From Patiria miniata (Eukaryota; Echinodermata; Asteroidea; Valvatida; Asterinidae): a stretch of 64,000 nucleotides of DNA. Below are positions 22,600 to 37,000 of this stretch, one piece after another. A model generated the notes under the pieces. It ran no database searches and was not told the DNA's origin. It saw only the letters and a list, made by a program, of their open reading frames with translations. Positions within the stretch are counted from its first letter, which is position 1, and every line of letters starts with the position of its first letter. The DNA is taken from contig NW_024037050.1 in the NCBI RefSeq assembly GCF_015706575.1, positions 3,348,001 through 3,412,000 of the forward strand, given 5' to 3'. The position numbers were made by a program, and so were the translations under genes.

Positions 22600-23957
22600 A
22601 GTTTGCAAAGAGTTAGCCTTACATTTTTAGCAAAATTGGGAAAAATCAGATGTTTCTGGAAAATTGCAAATTGTATGGGGTAAGATGTTTATGAAACATT
22701 TCAAATTGTCAGGGGTGAACCTTGCATGTTTTAGCGAAATTGGGCAAAATCAGATCTTTCTGGAAAATTTCAGATTGTAAGGGGTTAACCTTGCTTTTTT
22801 AGTGAAATTTGGCAAAAAATAAGATGTGTATGAAACATTTCAAATTGTCAGGGGTTAACCTTGCATTTTTTTAGCAAAATGGGGCAAAATCAGATGTTTA
22901 TGGAAAATTTCAAAATTTAAGGGGTTAACTTTGCATTTTTAGCAAAATTGGGCAAAGTCAGATTTGTATAAAAAAATCAAAAATTGTAAGAGGTTAACCT
23001 TGCCAAATTAGGGCAAAATCAGATGTTTCTGGAAAATTGAAGATTGAAAGGGGTTAACTTTGCATTTTTAGCAAAATCGGGCAAAGTCAGATTTGTATAA
23101 AAAATCAAAAATTGTAAGAGGTTAACCTTGCCAAATTAGGGCAAAATCAGATGTTTCTGGAAAATTGAAGATTGAAAGGGGTTAACTTTGCATTTTTAGC
23201 AAAATCGGGCGAAGTCAGATTTGTAAAAAAAATCAAAAATTGTAAGGGGTTCACCTTGCATTTTTAGCAAAATTGGGAAAATGTTTAATGTTTATGAAAA
23301 ATTTCAAATTGTAAGGGATTAACCATTGATTTTTTAGCAAAATAGGGCAAAATCAGATGTTTATGGAAAATTTCAGATTGTAAGGGGTTAACCTTGCATT
23401 TTTAGCAATATTGGACCAAATCAAATTTACATAAAAAATCAAAAATTGTAATGGATTAACCTTGCCAAACGTGGGCAAAATCAGATGTTCCTCAAAAATT
23501 GCAGATTGTCAGGGCTTAACCTCACATTTTTAGCAAAATTGGGCAAAAAGAAATGTTTATGAAATGTTTATTTTTTTAGTGAAATTTGGTAAAGTTGGAT
23601 GTTTATGAACAATTCAAGTTGTAAGGGGTTAACCCTGCATTTGTTAAAGCGAAATTGGGAAATATCAGATGTTTCTGGAAAATTGCAGAATTGAATGGGG
23701 CTAACTTGCATTTTTAGCAAAATTGGGCAGAATGAGATGTTTCTGAAAAATTTGAGATGTAAGGGGTTAACCTTGCTTTTCGAATTGTTAGGGGTTAACC
23801 TTGCATTTTTTAGCAAACTAGGGCAAAATCAGGTGTTTATGAAAAAATCAGATTGTAATGGGTTAACCTGGCATTTTAAGCAAAATTTGGCTAAATCAGA
23901 TTTGTATGAAAAATCAAAAATTGTAAGGGGTTAACCTTTGCCAAATTAGTGCAAAAT
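22600..23957 (+). repeat. Satellite array, forward polarity
   Basis: About 18 units carry the TTAACCTTGCATTTTTAGC core on the plus strand. Two types alternate, one with GATGTTTCTGGAAAATTGCA and one with GATGTTTATGAAAAATTTCA. Near 22930-23230 a block is duplicated (GGGCAAAGTCAGATTTGTAT repeats with a spacing of about 155 bp). Confidence 0.85.
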
Positions 23958-26900
23958 CAGAAGATTACTGATTTTGCTAAAAAAATGCAAGGTTAACCCC
24001 TTACAATTTGATTTTTTTTCATCATAAACATCTAATTTTGCCCAATTTTACATCTGGAATTTTTCAGAAGCATCTGATTTTGCCCAATTTAGTAAAATAT
24101 GCACCAAATTTTGCTAAAAAAGCAAGGTTAATCCCTTAAAATTTTAGATATTTCATACAAATCTGATTTTGACAAATTTTGCTCAATATAGAAGGTTCAC
24201 CCTCACAATATGCAATTTTCCAGAAACATCTGATTGCGCCCTATTTTGCTAAAGAGGAAAATGTAAGGTTAACCCCTTACAATGTGAATTTTTTCATAAA
24301 CATCTAATTTTTCCCAATCTTATTCAAAAAGAAAGTTAACCCTTTACAGTCTGCAATTTTCCAGAAACATCAGACTTTTTCCCAATTTCGCTTAAAAAAT
24401 GCAAGGTTAACCCCTTATAATTTGAAATTTTTCATGAACATCTAACTTTGCCAAATTTCACTAAAAAAGCAAGGATAAAGGGATTTACATCTGAAATTTT
24501 TCAGAAACATCTGATTTTGCCCAATTTTGCTAAAAAGCAAGGTTAACCCCTTACAATTTGAGATTTTCCATAAACATCTGGTTTTGCCGTATTTTGCTAA
24601 AAAATGCAAGGTTAACCCCTAACAATTTGAAATTTTTCAGAAACATCTGATTTTGCCCAATTTTGCTAAAAAGCAAGGTTAACCCCTTACAATTTGAGAT
24701 TTTCCATAAACATCTGTTTTGCCCTATTTTGCTGGAAAAAAAATGCAATCTTAATCCCTTACAATTTGCAATTTTTCATAAACATCTAATTTTTACCACA
24801 TTTCACTAAAGAAAAAAGTAAGGTTAATTCCTTACATCGGAATTTTTTCAGAATCATCTGATTTTGCCCAATTTTGCTAATATATGCAAGGTTCACCCCT
24901 TACAATTTGAGATTTTTCATAAAAATCTCATTTTGCCCAATTTTGCTTAAAATGCAAGGTTAACCCCTTTCAATCTGCAATTTTCCAGAAGCATCTGATT
25001 TTGCCCTAATTTTTGATTTTTCATACAAATCTGATTTTTCCCAATTTTGCTAAAAATGCAAGGTGAACCCTTTACAATCTGAAATTTTTCATGAACACCT
25101 GGTTTTGCCGTATTTTGCTAAAAAATGCAAGGTTAACCCCTAACAATTTGAAATTTTTCATGCACATTAAAATTTGCCAAATTTTACTAAAAAAGCAAGG
25201 TTAATCCCCTTACATCTGAAATTTCTCAGAAACATCTGATTTTGCCCAATTTTGCTAACAATGCAAGGTTCACCCCTTACAATTTGAGATTTTCCATAAA
25301 AATCTGATATTGCCCAGTTTTGCTAAAAGTGCCAGGTTAACCCCTTTCAATCTGCAATTTTCCAGAAACATCTGATTTTGCCCTAATTGGGCAAAGGTTA
25401 ACCTCTTACAATTTTTGATTTTTCATACAAATCTGATTTTTCCCAATTTTGCTAAAACTGCAAAGTTAACCCCTTACAATCTGACATTTTTCATAAACAC
25501 CTGATTTTGCCCTATTTTGCAAAAAAAAATGCAAGGTTCACCCCTTACAATTTGAGATTTTTCATAAACATTTAAATTTGCCCAATTTTACTAAAAAAGC
25601 AAGGTTAACCCCCTTACAATTTGAAATTTTTAATTCACATCTTATTTTGCCAAATATCACTAAAAAAGTAAGGTTAACCCCTTACAATCTGAAATTTTCC
25701 AGAAAGATCTGATTTTGCCCAATTTCGCTAAAAATACAAGGGTCACCCCTTACAATTTGAGATTTTTCATATAAATCTGATCTTGCCCAGTTATGCTAAA
25801 AATGCCAAGTTAACCCCTTACAATCTTCAATTTTCAAGAAACATCTGATTTTTCCCAATTTCGCTTAAAAAAAGCAAGGTTAACCCCTTTCAATCTGCAA
25901 TTTTTCAGAAACATCTGATTTTGCCCTAATTTGGCAAGGTTAACCCCTTACAATTTTAGATTTTTCATATAAATCTGATCTTGCCCAGTTATGCTAAAAA
26001 TGCCAAGTTAACCCCTTACAATCTTCAATTTTCAAGAAACATCTGATTTTTCCCAATTTCGCTTAAAAAAGCAAGGTTAACCCCTTTCAATCTGCAATTT
26101 TCCAGAAACATCAGATTTTTTTCCCAATTTCGCTTAAAAAATGCAAGGTTAACCCCTTATAATTTGAATTTTTCATGAACATCTAACTTTGCCAAATTTC
26201 ACTAAAAAAGCAAGGATAATCGCTTACATCTGAAATTTTCCAGAAACATCTGATTTTGCCCAATTTTGCTAAAAAGCAAGGTTAACCCCTTACAATTTGA
26301 AATTTTCCATAAAAATCTGATTTTGCCCTATTTTGCTGAAAAAAAATGCAATCTTAATCCCTTACAATTTGCAATTTTTCATAAACATCTAATTTTTACC
26401 ACATTTCACTAAAGAAAAAAGTAAGGTTGATTCCTTACATCGGAATTTTTTCAGAAACATCTGATTTTGCCCAATTTTGCTAATATATGCAAGGTTCACT
26501 CCTTACAATTTGAGATTTTTCATAAAAATCTCATTTTGCCCAATTTTGCTTAAAATGCAAGGTTAACCCCTTTCAATCTGCAATTTTCCAGAAACATCTG
26601 ATTTTGCCCTAATTTTTGATTTTTCATACAAATCTGATTTTTCCCAATTTTGCTAAAAATGCAAGGTGAACCCTTTACAATCTGAAATTTTTCATTAACA
26701 CCTGGTTTTGCCGTATTTTGCTAAAAAATGCAAGGTTAACCCCTAACAATTTGAAATTTTTCAGAAACATCTGATTTTGCCCAATTTTGCTAAAAAGCAA
26801 GGTTAACCCCTTACAATTTGAGATTTTCCATAAACATCTGATTTTGCCCTATTTTGCTGAAAAAAAAATGCAATCTTAATCCCTTACAATTTACAATTTT

Positions 26901-28450
26901 TCATAAACATCTAATTTTTACCACATTTCACTAAAGAAAAAAGTAAGGTTGATTCCTTACATCGGAATTTTTTCAGAATCATCTGATTTTGCCCAATTTT
27001 GCTAATATATGCAAGGTTCACTCCTTACAATTTGAGATTTTTCATAAAAATCTCATTTTGCCAAATTTTGCTTAAAATGCAAGGTTAACCCCTTTCAATC
27101 TGCAATTTTCCAGAAACATCTGATTTTGCCCTAATTTTTGATTTTTCATACAAATCTGATTTTTCCCAATTTTGCTAAAAATGCAAGGTGAACCCTTTAC
27201 AATCTGAAATTTTTCATTAACACCTGGTTTTGCCGTATTTTGCTAAAAAATGCAAGGTTAACCCCTAACAATTTGAAATTTTTCAGAAACATCTGATTTT
27301 GCCCAATTTTGCTAAAAATGCAAGGTTCACCCCTTACAATTTGAGATTTTTCATAAAAATCTGCTATTTCCAAGTTTTGCTAAAAATGCCAGGTTAACCC
27401 CTTTCAATCTGCAATTTTCCAGAAACATCTGATTTTGACCTAATTGGGCAAAGGTTAACCTCTTACAATTTTTGATTTTTCATACAAATCTGATTTTTCC
27501 CAATTTTGCTAAAAATGCAAGGTGAACCCCTTACAATCTGACATTTTTCATAAACACCTGATTTTGCCCTATTTTGCTAAAAAATAATGCAAGGTTCACC
27601 CCTTACATTTTGAGATTTTTCATAAACATTTAAATTTGCCCAATTTTACTAAAAAAAACAAGGTTAACCACTTACAATTTGAAATTTTTAATTCACGTCT
27701 TATTTTGCCAAATATCACTAAAAAAGCAAGGTTAACCCCTTACAATCTGAAATTTTCCAGAAAGATCTGATTTTGCCCAATTTCGCTAAAAATACACGGT
27801 TCACCCCTTACAATTTGAGATTTTTCATATAAATCTGATATTGCCCAGTTATGTTAAAAATGCCAAGTTAACCCCTTACAATCTCCAATTTTCAAGAAAC
27901 ATCTGATTTTTCCCAATTTCGCTTAAAAAAGCAAGGTTAACCCCTTTCAATCTGCAATATTTCAGAAACATCTGATTTTGCCCAAATTTGGCAAGGTTAA
28001 CCCCTTACAATCTTAGATTTTTCATACAAATCTGATTTCGCCCAATTTTGCTAAAACTGCAAAGTTAACCCCTTACAATCTGAAATTTCCCATAAACACC
28101 TGATTTTGCCCTATTTTGCTAAAAAATGCAAATTTTTCATAAACATTTAAATTTTCCCAATTTTACTAAAAATGCAAGGTTAACACCTTAGAATTTGAAA
28201 TTTTTCATACACATCTTATTTTGCCAAATTAGACTACAAAACCGAGGTTAACCCCTTACAATCTGAAAATTTCCAGAGAGATCTGATTGTGCCCAATTTC
28301 CCTAAAAATGCAAGGTTTACCCCTTACAATTTGAAATGTTTCATAAACATCTAAATTTAAATGCACGGTTAACCCCTTACAAGCTGCAATTTTCCAGAAA
28401 CATTTGATTTTTCCCAATTTTGCTAAAATGTAAGGTTAACCCCTTGCAAA
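23958..28450 (-). repeat. Satellite array, reverse polarity, with higher-order repeats
   Basis: From about 23964 the unit reads in the opposite direction (GCAAGGTTAACCCCTTACAA on the plus strand). Longer blocks are repeated: the segment with TTTTTACCACATTTCACTAA occurs near 24790, 26395 and 26930. The AGTTATGCTAAAAATGCC segment occurs near 25790 and 25990, with a variant near 27850. This shows multi-unit duplications. Confidence 0.85.
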
Positions 28451-29044
28451 ACTATTCAATCAATACATGAAGTGTCCCATTTGGCTTTTTTAAATCAAAT
28501 TATTTTTTCCAATTCTTAGTGTATAGGAATTTTCTCTTTTTCCTTTCTCTATTGTTGTTGCTATATTTTGCGAATTAACTCATTCGTATGGAATGCTCAT
28601 AGTCAATCAAAGAATATTTCACACATAGGGGCCTAAATCATATTTTTTAAAATTTAATAGAAACGCATTGATCGTGCTATCATATACCATTCTATTTCTA
28701 TTGCGAATTACTGTATTGTTTGGAATGCTCACAATTAAAGACACGTTATTTGAAAGATGTATCAATAATATTTATATTACAATGTACATCTTTATTCTTT
28801 CCCGATATAATTTATGGCGTTTCTTACGTCAATTGGCAATCGCGTCATTATATAATGATAGTCAAATTGATCAAACGAAACTCCGTTTTGATTATAGTCA
28901 ATTATGAAATAGTCATTGATTTATGACATACACCTTTGTTTCAATTTTGATACTACCCGTATACCTGCCGAGCAGCTGTAGATATCAAACTTAACCAAAG
29001 TATAAAAGATAGAGGGTAAAAAAAATCAAAAAGTTATGTACTAG

Positions 29045-29280
29045 TCAAGCTTTCAGGGATCGGTCTGAGCCATAACAATGCCCCAGCCGATCCCTTAGTT
29101 CTCTTCCGGGGTCTCGGCGTCCCCGACCAATACACACTTCCTTCCCTATCCATCCATATAACCCCGGAGGGCCAGGCACCATGTAAAAGCAAAGAGCTAA
29201 GGGAGGAACAGGGCGGCCCCTAAGCCCTGATCCTCCGAGTGGACCACATGCCCTGAACCTGTACGAAGGCGCCAACCTGG
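29045..29280 (-). other. GC-rich foldable segment, right arm
   Basis: This is the inverted copy of 21770-22005 with the same pairing segments. Its translation is the same over all 76 codons. Confidence 0.45.
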
Positions 29281-29402
29281 AACTCGCGGACAGTACCAGC
29301 AGCAGTGCTTACCGATTAAGCTAAGGTACTGTTGGTACTTTACGACGGGAAATTAAATCTCTTATAGTAAATGATTAATTGAAATCATACGTTAAAAACC
29401 AA

Positions 29403-29482
29403 AAAGACACCAGCGGGATTCGAACCCGGGACCCCGCTAACCGTGGACGACGAATCGTAACCACTTGGCCATTTCGTTACCT
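29403..29482 (-). tRNA. tRNA-like sequence, right arm copy
   Basis: This is the inverted counterpart of 21582-21660, reading GGATTCGAACCCGGGACCCC on the plus strand. A and B boxes are kept. One A-box base differs (CTTGGCCATT on the plus strand, so AATGGCCAAG on the minus), and the terminal run is CTTTTTGG. Confidence 0.5.
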
Positions 29483-29879
29483 TAGAATTTTCCTTAAACT
29501 GAGAAAAGTTGTCTTTATAGGTGAGCAAACGCGCCAGAAAGATTACTTGGTCCATTTGCTTTACCTTAATGGGTAAAAACAAGTCGATATAATGAGCCCA
29601 GTGTGTTTGGTTTGTTAGGAAGCTGCATAACACAGCCTAATGTGCAAAACAGTCGTGTGCGGCTAGGCTATCATTATGCAACAATGAACACCGCAATTGT
29701 GTATTTTCAACCTCCCTCTTCAGCTATTTCAACTTTCTTAAAAAGAAAAATAGAGACTGTCAGCGAATCTCCGGGAGTTGAAATAAGGATCGTCCCCTCG
29801 ATAGACCTCAGACTCAGTAAAGTTCAACATTGGGCTCTTTTTCAACAGCTGTTTTTGCGGAAACTTTACATCTGGATTT

Positions 29880-30655
29880 TTTAGAAGCATCTGATTTTGC
29901 CCAATTTAGTAAAATATGCTCTAAATTTTGCTAAAAAAGCAAGGTTAACCCCTTACCATTTTAGATTTTTCATACAAATCTGATTTTGTTAAATTTTACT
30001 AAATATACAAGGTACACCTCTTACAATTTAAAATTTTTCATAAACATTTCTTTTTGCCCAATTTTGCTAGAAATACAAGGTTAAGCCCTAACAATCTGCA
30101 ATTTTCCAGAATGATTGTGTCCTATTTTGCTAAAAAAATGCAAGGTTAACCCCTTACAATTTGAATTTTTTTCATGAACATCTAATTTTCCCCAATCTTA
30201 TTCAAAAAGCAAGGTTAACCCCTTACAATCTGCAATTTTCCAGAAAACTTTGATTTTTTCCCATTTTCGCTTTAAGAAAATGCGAGGTTAACCCCTTTCA
30301 ATTTGAAATTTTTCGTAACATCTAACTTTGCAAAATTTCACTAAAAAAGCAAGGTTAATCCCTTACATCTTAAATTTTTCGGAAACATCTGATTTTGCCC
30401 AATTTCGCTAAAATATGCAATGTTCACCCCTTACAATTTGAAATGTTTCATAAACATCTAACCCCATACAATCTGCAATTTTCCAGAAACATCTGATTTT
30501 TCCCGATTTTGCTAAAAAATGCAAGGTTAACCCCTTACAATTTGATTTTTTTTTCATAAACATCTAAGTTTGCCCAATTTTACATCTGGAATTTTTCAGA
30601 AGCATCTGATTTGGCCCAATTTTAGTAAAATATGCACTAAATTTTGCTAAGAAAA
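29880..30655 (-). repeat. Outer satellite block, reverse polarity
   Basis: About ten units of the same satellite follow the right arm. The first part mirrors the small block left of the left arm (21059-21150), including the GGAGCATATTTTACTAAAAT variant. It ends where an AT-rich CGCACA repeat begins. Confidence 0.8.
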
Positions 30656-30990
30656 TATAGAATATCGCAAATATATTGTAAAACAACACACACAATTGTA
30701 TCGAAAAACATCACACATTTAATGCAAAAAATCGAACATAATATTGAAAACATCACACATATATATCGTCAAAAACATCGCACATATAAATTGAAAATCG
30801 CATATAAATGTAAAACATCGCACACATATATTGAACATCGCACATATATTGTAAAACATCGCACAAATATATTTAACATCGCGCAAATAATGAAAAACAT
30901 CGCACACTTATATTGAACATCGCAAATAAATGTAAAAGATAACAAACACATATTGAACATCCAACATATATATAGCAAAATATTGAATAT
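30655..30990. repeat. AACATCGCACATATATTG tandem repeat
   Basis: Irregular 18-30 bp units of AACATCGCACATATATTG type fill this segment directly after the satellite. Frames are open on both strands, but only because the units lack stop codons. Confidence 0.75.
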
Positions 30991-31407
30991 TGCAACGTTT
31001 GACACGCCATAGGGAATTAATGACCATACTCCTCTCTATAAGCTTGACTCACAGGAAGTGTTACATAACAATTTCTTGGGTGTCCCTCACTGTGTTATGG
31101 ACTTGGTAGACTCATAACAGCCTGAGGAAAAGTAAGCACAGCGGACACATGAGCGTGTATCGTGCTCATGTAACGTGCACTGTAACGTGCTCAATTATCC
31201 GCCGCATTCACCCGGAGAATCCAGCACGCCGGAGAAGTGAGACCGTGACAACGGGTACCCGATCCCCAAATCTGGAAGCGATTCCTGACATTAGCGGTTG
31301 GGTGCAATTTCAGATGAAAATGTTTACTTTGATTATGAACGAACTTGCCTAGGAAGGCATTAAAACAATCCAGTATGATGTTTGAACCAACAAATTGGCT
31401 CATCGTC

Positions 31408-31936
31408 TTAAAGGGAATATACATCATTTGCTTTTGCTGTAATTTTCAGAAATGGATGGAATTGGGGGGTTGGAAATATACACCAAATATAGTTACACTG
31501 ACTTTTTTGAGGTTTTGGGTTCGAAAATGCTATAAAAACCAAGAAAAACAATCATTTTTCTGTAGTCTGGTTCCCTGACTCCATTTAAGAAGAAACAGAG
31601 CAGTTTACATATATTGGGGAATTGTAAGGTCAGGGAACCAATCTAGCTGGCTTGTACCCGTTCATAGGTGTGTAATCGATTGCAAACAAGTGCGATGGTC
31701 AACTGGGGCCAGTATTTGAAAAAAAGCCAGTTTTTTTCCAACGCTGATCGGCCGATCAGCGTTGGAAATTGATACAAAAATACCACTTTTCTTGAAAATG
31801 ACAGTATACCAGGTGCCATGATTTTACAGGATGCTTTACACTGTCATTCACTAACAGTCCAGCAAGGTACATGTATTTCAAAATGATTTGGAAGTTTTGT
31901 TTTTTGATGTTTGCAAATGTTGTATTTTCCCTTTAA
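31408..31936 (+). repeat. TTAA inverted-repeat element, copy 2
   Basis: A complete copy begins TTAAAGGGAATATACA and ends TGTATTTTCCCTTTAA. The ends mirror each other and carry TTAA, the target-site duplication expected of piggyBac-like elements. The central palindrome (GATCGGCCGATC core) lies at about 31739-31767. It sits just downstream of the KIAA1143 stop codon. Confidence 0.8.
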
Positions 31937-32034
31937 GTAGATGCCATTTTAATTAGGGCAATATGGTAAAACCGTACACAGATTTACTGAACAGTTTTTG
32001 TTTTTACAATCGAATGAATCAACAGTTCTCCATC

Positions 32035-34016
<1,982 letters not shown>

Positions 34017-37000
34017 ATGTCGTCAGTAGGTGAGTGAAATCCCGTTTATTAACTTATCGTTTACGAAAAAGTTAAGTGGGATTTTTAAGTTGGAAAGAAT
34101 ATTGCAACCGGACGCGCCGCGCGCTACTTAAGTTACTTCACAGCGGTTGTACTGTGTACAAAGTCTATGGACTTATCGAGGGCGATCGTGTATGGGGTAC
34201 GGGCCCGGTTCCTTAATAAGGGAATAAATGTGTGCTCCGGAGGTTTTTATCACTCGTTTAATACCGCTTAGAGTCTGGGTGCTGATAATTACCCGAGCCG
34301 GAGGCGAGGGTAATTATCAGCACCCAGACTCTAAGTGGTCTTAAACAGAGTGATAAATACCGACGGAGCACATATTTATTCCCATTCATAAATACCTTTT
34401 CGGTAAGAAAAAATTATATAATTCGTTCAAAACATCCCGATTTTGTTCAACAAATTCACTTTATGCTTTTTGAAACATCCCTCTTGCAAAATAATGGAGT
34501 GTTCAGCTGGCGAGTAAGATGTAAACAACCCTTTTAAAAAAGTTTTATGGAGATTGACGCGCGCGTATCATGTTCTGCGCGATGTCGCGCAGAACGCACC
34601 TGGCGCGTTGCGTTTTGAATTTAGAACTATAAAATTCTGACTCCCTGGTAGTGTTGCGCATGCCTACGTGAGGATTGTGAACGTTCAACCAATGAAACGA
34701 TAAGAGGCACTGGATTTTTAGGAGTCCAAATTTTATTATGACACTGGAAAAGTGTTTAAGACCAGCTAGCCATGTCTTTATCATCCGTTTAAGACCGGCC
34801 ACGTGACGGGCTCTCGACCAATAGGAATAGCTAAATTGTCTGAGGTATTTATGAATAATAGTTTAAGGCCTATAAGGGAACAAATTCCACTTTTAAATTA
34901 TTTGACCTACCAAACTAGTCTGCGACCAGCGACATTAAGAACATACATGTATGTCATAGATAAAAGGGCAGGGGTTTGAATTTGGAGGGAAATTTTGGGG
35001 TAAAAAAAAATGACGATGATTGACAACGACAGAACGCAACACATGGCGGTCACCGCTCGATGTACATTTGTACTGTGCGCATGCAAGTCACGCTTCACCA
35101 CACCAACCGGCCCGTAAACCTCGAAGGAAAATCTTAAAACAGTGATATAAAAAGATATTAGGCAGTTAGGCCTACACGAATGATTAAAACTTTAAGCTTT
35201 CCGCACCTTATGCTGAATATGACGCAATAGGAAAAGGAGTGGTGTTTAAATTCGCTCCCACCAACGTCTCAGAAGTCTCCCATTGACCAATCCACAGCTT
35301 AGTCCACATTTCTAAAGTCACAATTTCTAAAGACCACTCCTATTGGCTGGCACATGGGTTCGCATAAAATGTACATGCTACGATGTGTATCAGAGGTTCG
35401 TACCATGGCTCTGCCCACGGCCACGTGAATGTCTGAGCCTCAGACTAACTGAGATAGGGCTGGGTGTGCAATTCGATTTTTGTGTGTTATTGATCAAGCT
35501 TGTCTTAAAGAACAATCAACATAAATCTTTTTTATATTTTTTCATACAGTACCAAAGCTCATTCGTGTTAGAATGGCTGTAATTTGTTTAACTGTGCCAT
35601 CACTTGAATATAACACTGATTTTGATTCGATCTGAGTCATTTAATACTAGCAAATGAATAGTGAGATAATCAGTTTATTTGTTTATGTTTTGTTTCTTTC
35701 TTTTTTTATTTCATGCTTTCCTCTATCATCCAAAAGACAACTCAAATGGCAGGTAAGATGGACTGATTTATTTTATTCTTAAGGTGTTACCATTGTCTAT
35801 TGGTTATCACTTAAACTTAACCAAAGTGAAATTTTCAATATCTCTATTGTAATTGGTTCAAAGCAGAATGTTCCAAGGCTTTTTTTATTGTGAACATTGT
35901 TTGAAAATTGAACTTCACAAAAAATAAATGAACTGATATTTGGAGTAATGACAAATTAAAAATACATTAGCATTAAACGAAAAAGCTTTGTTCAGTGTTT
36001 ATTGAGATTTTTCACTTTCTAGTAACAAGCACATATTGTGTAGCCATAAATCACAGGCTTGCTCATGCTGCTGATGTTTTAATAAAGGAATAAATATGTG
36101 ATTGGCCAGTTCTAAAGAAGTCCATGTACATGTACATGTAAGATTGGCTGGGGAATGGATGCTGGTAATAGCTCAAGCCGAAGGCGAGGAATATAATTGG
36201 CGACCAGGCCCCCAGCCGCAGTATTAAACGGACTTGTTTAATACCGACCAAGCACATATATATTCCCATTCATAAATACCTTTTCAGTCAAAGAATCAAG
36301 ATAAGTGTACAAAAATATAAATTATGTCCAACTGTTTTGTTCAACAATTTTACTTTTTTTTTTTTTTAAACCCCTCTAGATTTGTTATGATATGTATCTC
36401 TCACGAGTAGTTGTCAACAACTCCTTATTTGGAGATTGTCGCGCGTGCTGTGCGATGTGGCGCCGAAGCAGCTTTGACAGTGTAGTGTGAGTTTAGGACC
36501 ATGAAATTGGTTGTATTGCGCATGCCTAAGTGAGGATTGTGAACGTTCAATCAATGAAAGGGTAAAAGGGACCAGATTTCATAGGAGTCCAAATTGCATG
36601 ACACTGGGAAAGTGTTTAAGATCAGCCAGCCGGTGTTTTATCAACCCTTTGAGACCGGCCACGTGACGGGCTCTCGATGAATATGAATGGGTAAACTGTC
36701 TTAGGTATTTATGAATAAAAAATTTTAACAATTTGTTTTTCATATTCTGTTTACGTTTCAATTCAGCAATGGAGATTCCATCAAGGTTTATCTGCGAGTC
36801 CGTCCGCCTGACCAAGACAATGCCATAGACTCAGGCCAGATACTGACCGTTCAGCAACCGGACGTGGTAATCTTGCCATGTAAACCGGAGCCTAAGGTCT
36901 ACACCTTCGACCATGTGGCTGATATACACACTACACAGGTAGGCATTAGTGTTGTGCAAACCAGACCCGAAACCAACCCAACCCGAAACCAACTTTGGGT

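Larger units (their letters stand above)
21150..22600 (+). repeat. Left arm module of the inverted satellite structure
   Basis: The module runs from the TTTCCGCAAAAACAGCTGTT region to the CATGTATTGATT region bordering the satellite. In order it holds a tRNA-like stretch (21582-21655), a GC-rich foldable stretch (21770-22005) and an AT-rich tail with two GAGCATTCCA...TTAATTCGCAA-type boxes. It matches the right arm, but the left arm has about 60 extra bases near 21310-21375 (TACAAAGAGTAGAAATCTAC region). Confidence 0.8.
28450..29880 (-). repeat. Right arm module of the inverted satellite structure
   Basis: This is the reverse complement of 21150-22600. The 76-codon frame at 29045-29275 (-) is identical in translation to the one at 21775-22005 (+), so the GC-rich core has hardly diverged or has been homogenised. 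Outside the core a few substitutions and small indels are visible, for example ATTATATCGGG here against ATTATACCGGG in the left arm. Confidence 0.8.
21059..30655. repeat. Giant inverted satellite structure (about 9.6 kb)
   Basis: The region is built from an AT-rich tandem repeat, with units of roughly 65-80 bp. In plus orientation the unit reads like GGGGTTAACCTTGCATTTTT then AGCAAAATTGGGCAAAATCA and GATGTTTCTGGAAAATT. Two inverted copies of a 1.4 kb non-satellite module (left about 21150-22600, right about 28450-29880) are embedded in it. Satellite lies outside each module too, for about 90 bp on the left and 770 bp on the right. The module arms are nearly identical for long stretches. No transposase, reverse transcriptase or other recognisable protein is encoded. 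Confidence 0.85.

Noticed and set aside
23958..28450. CRISPR array
   Set aside because: This is eukaryotic DNA. Units are contiguous satellite with no unique spacers of constant length and no cas genes.
30644..30916. 90-codon frame with His, Ile and Lys repeats
   Set aside because: It is read from the CGCACATATATTG array and is mirrored by open frames on the other strand.
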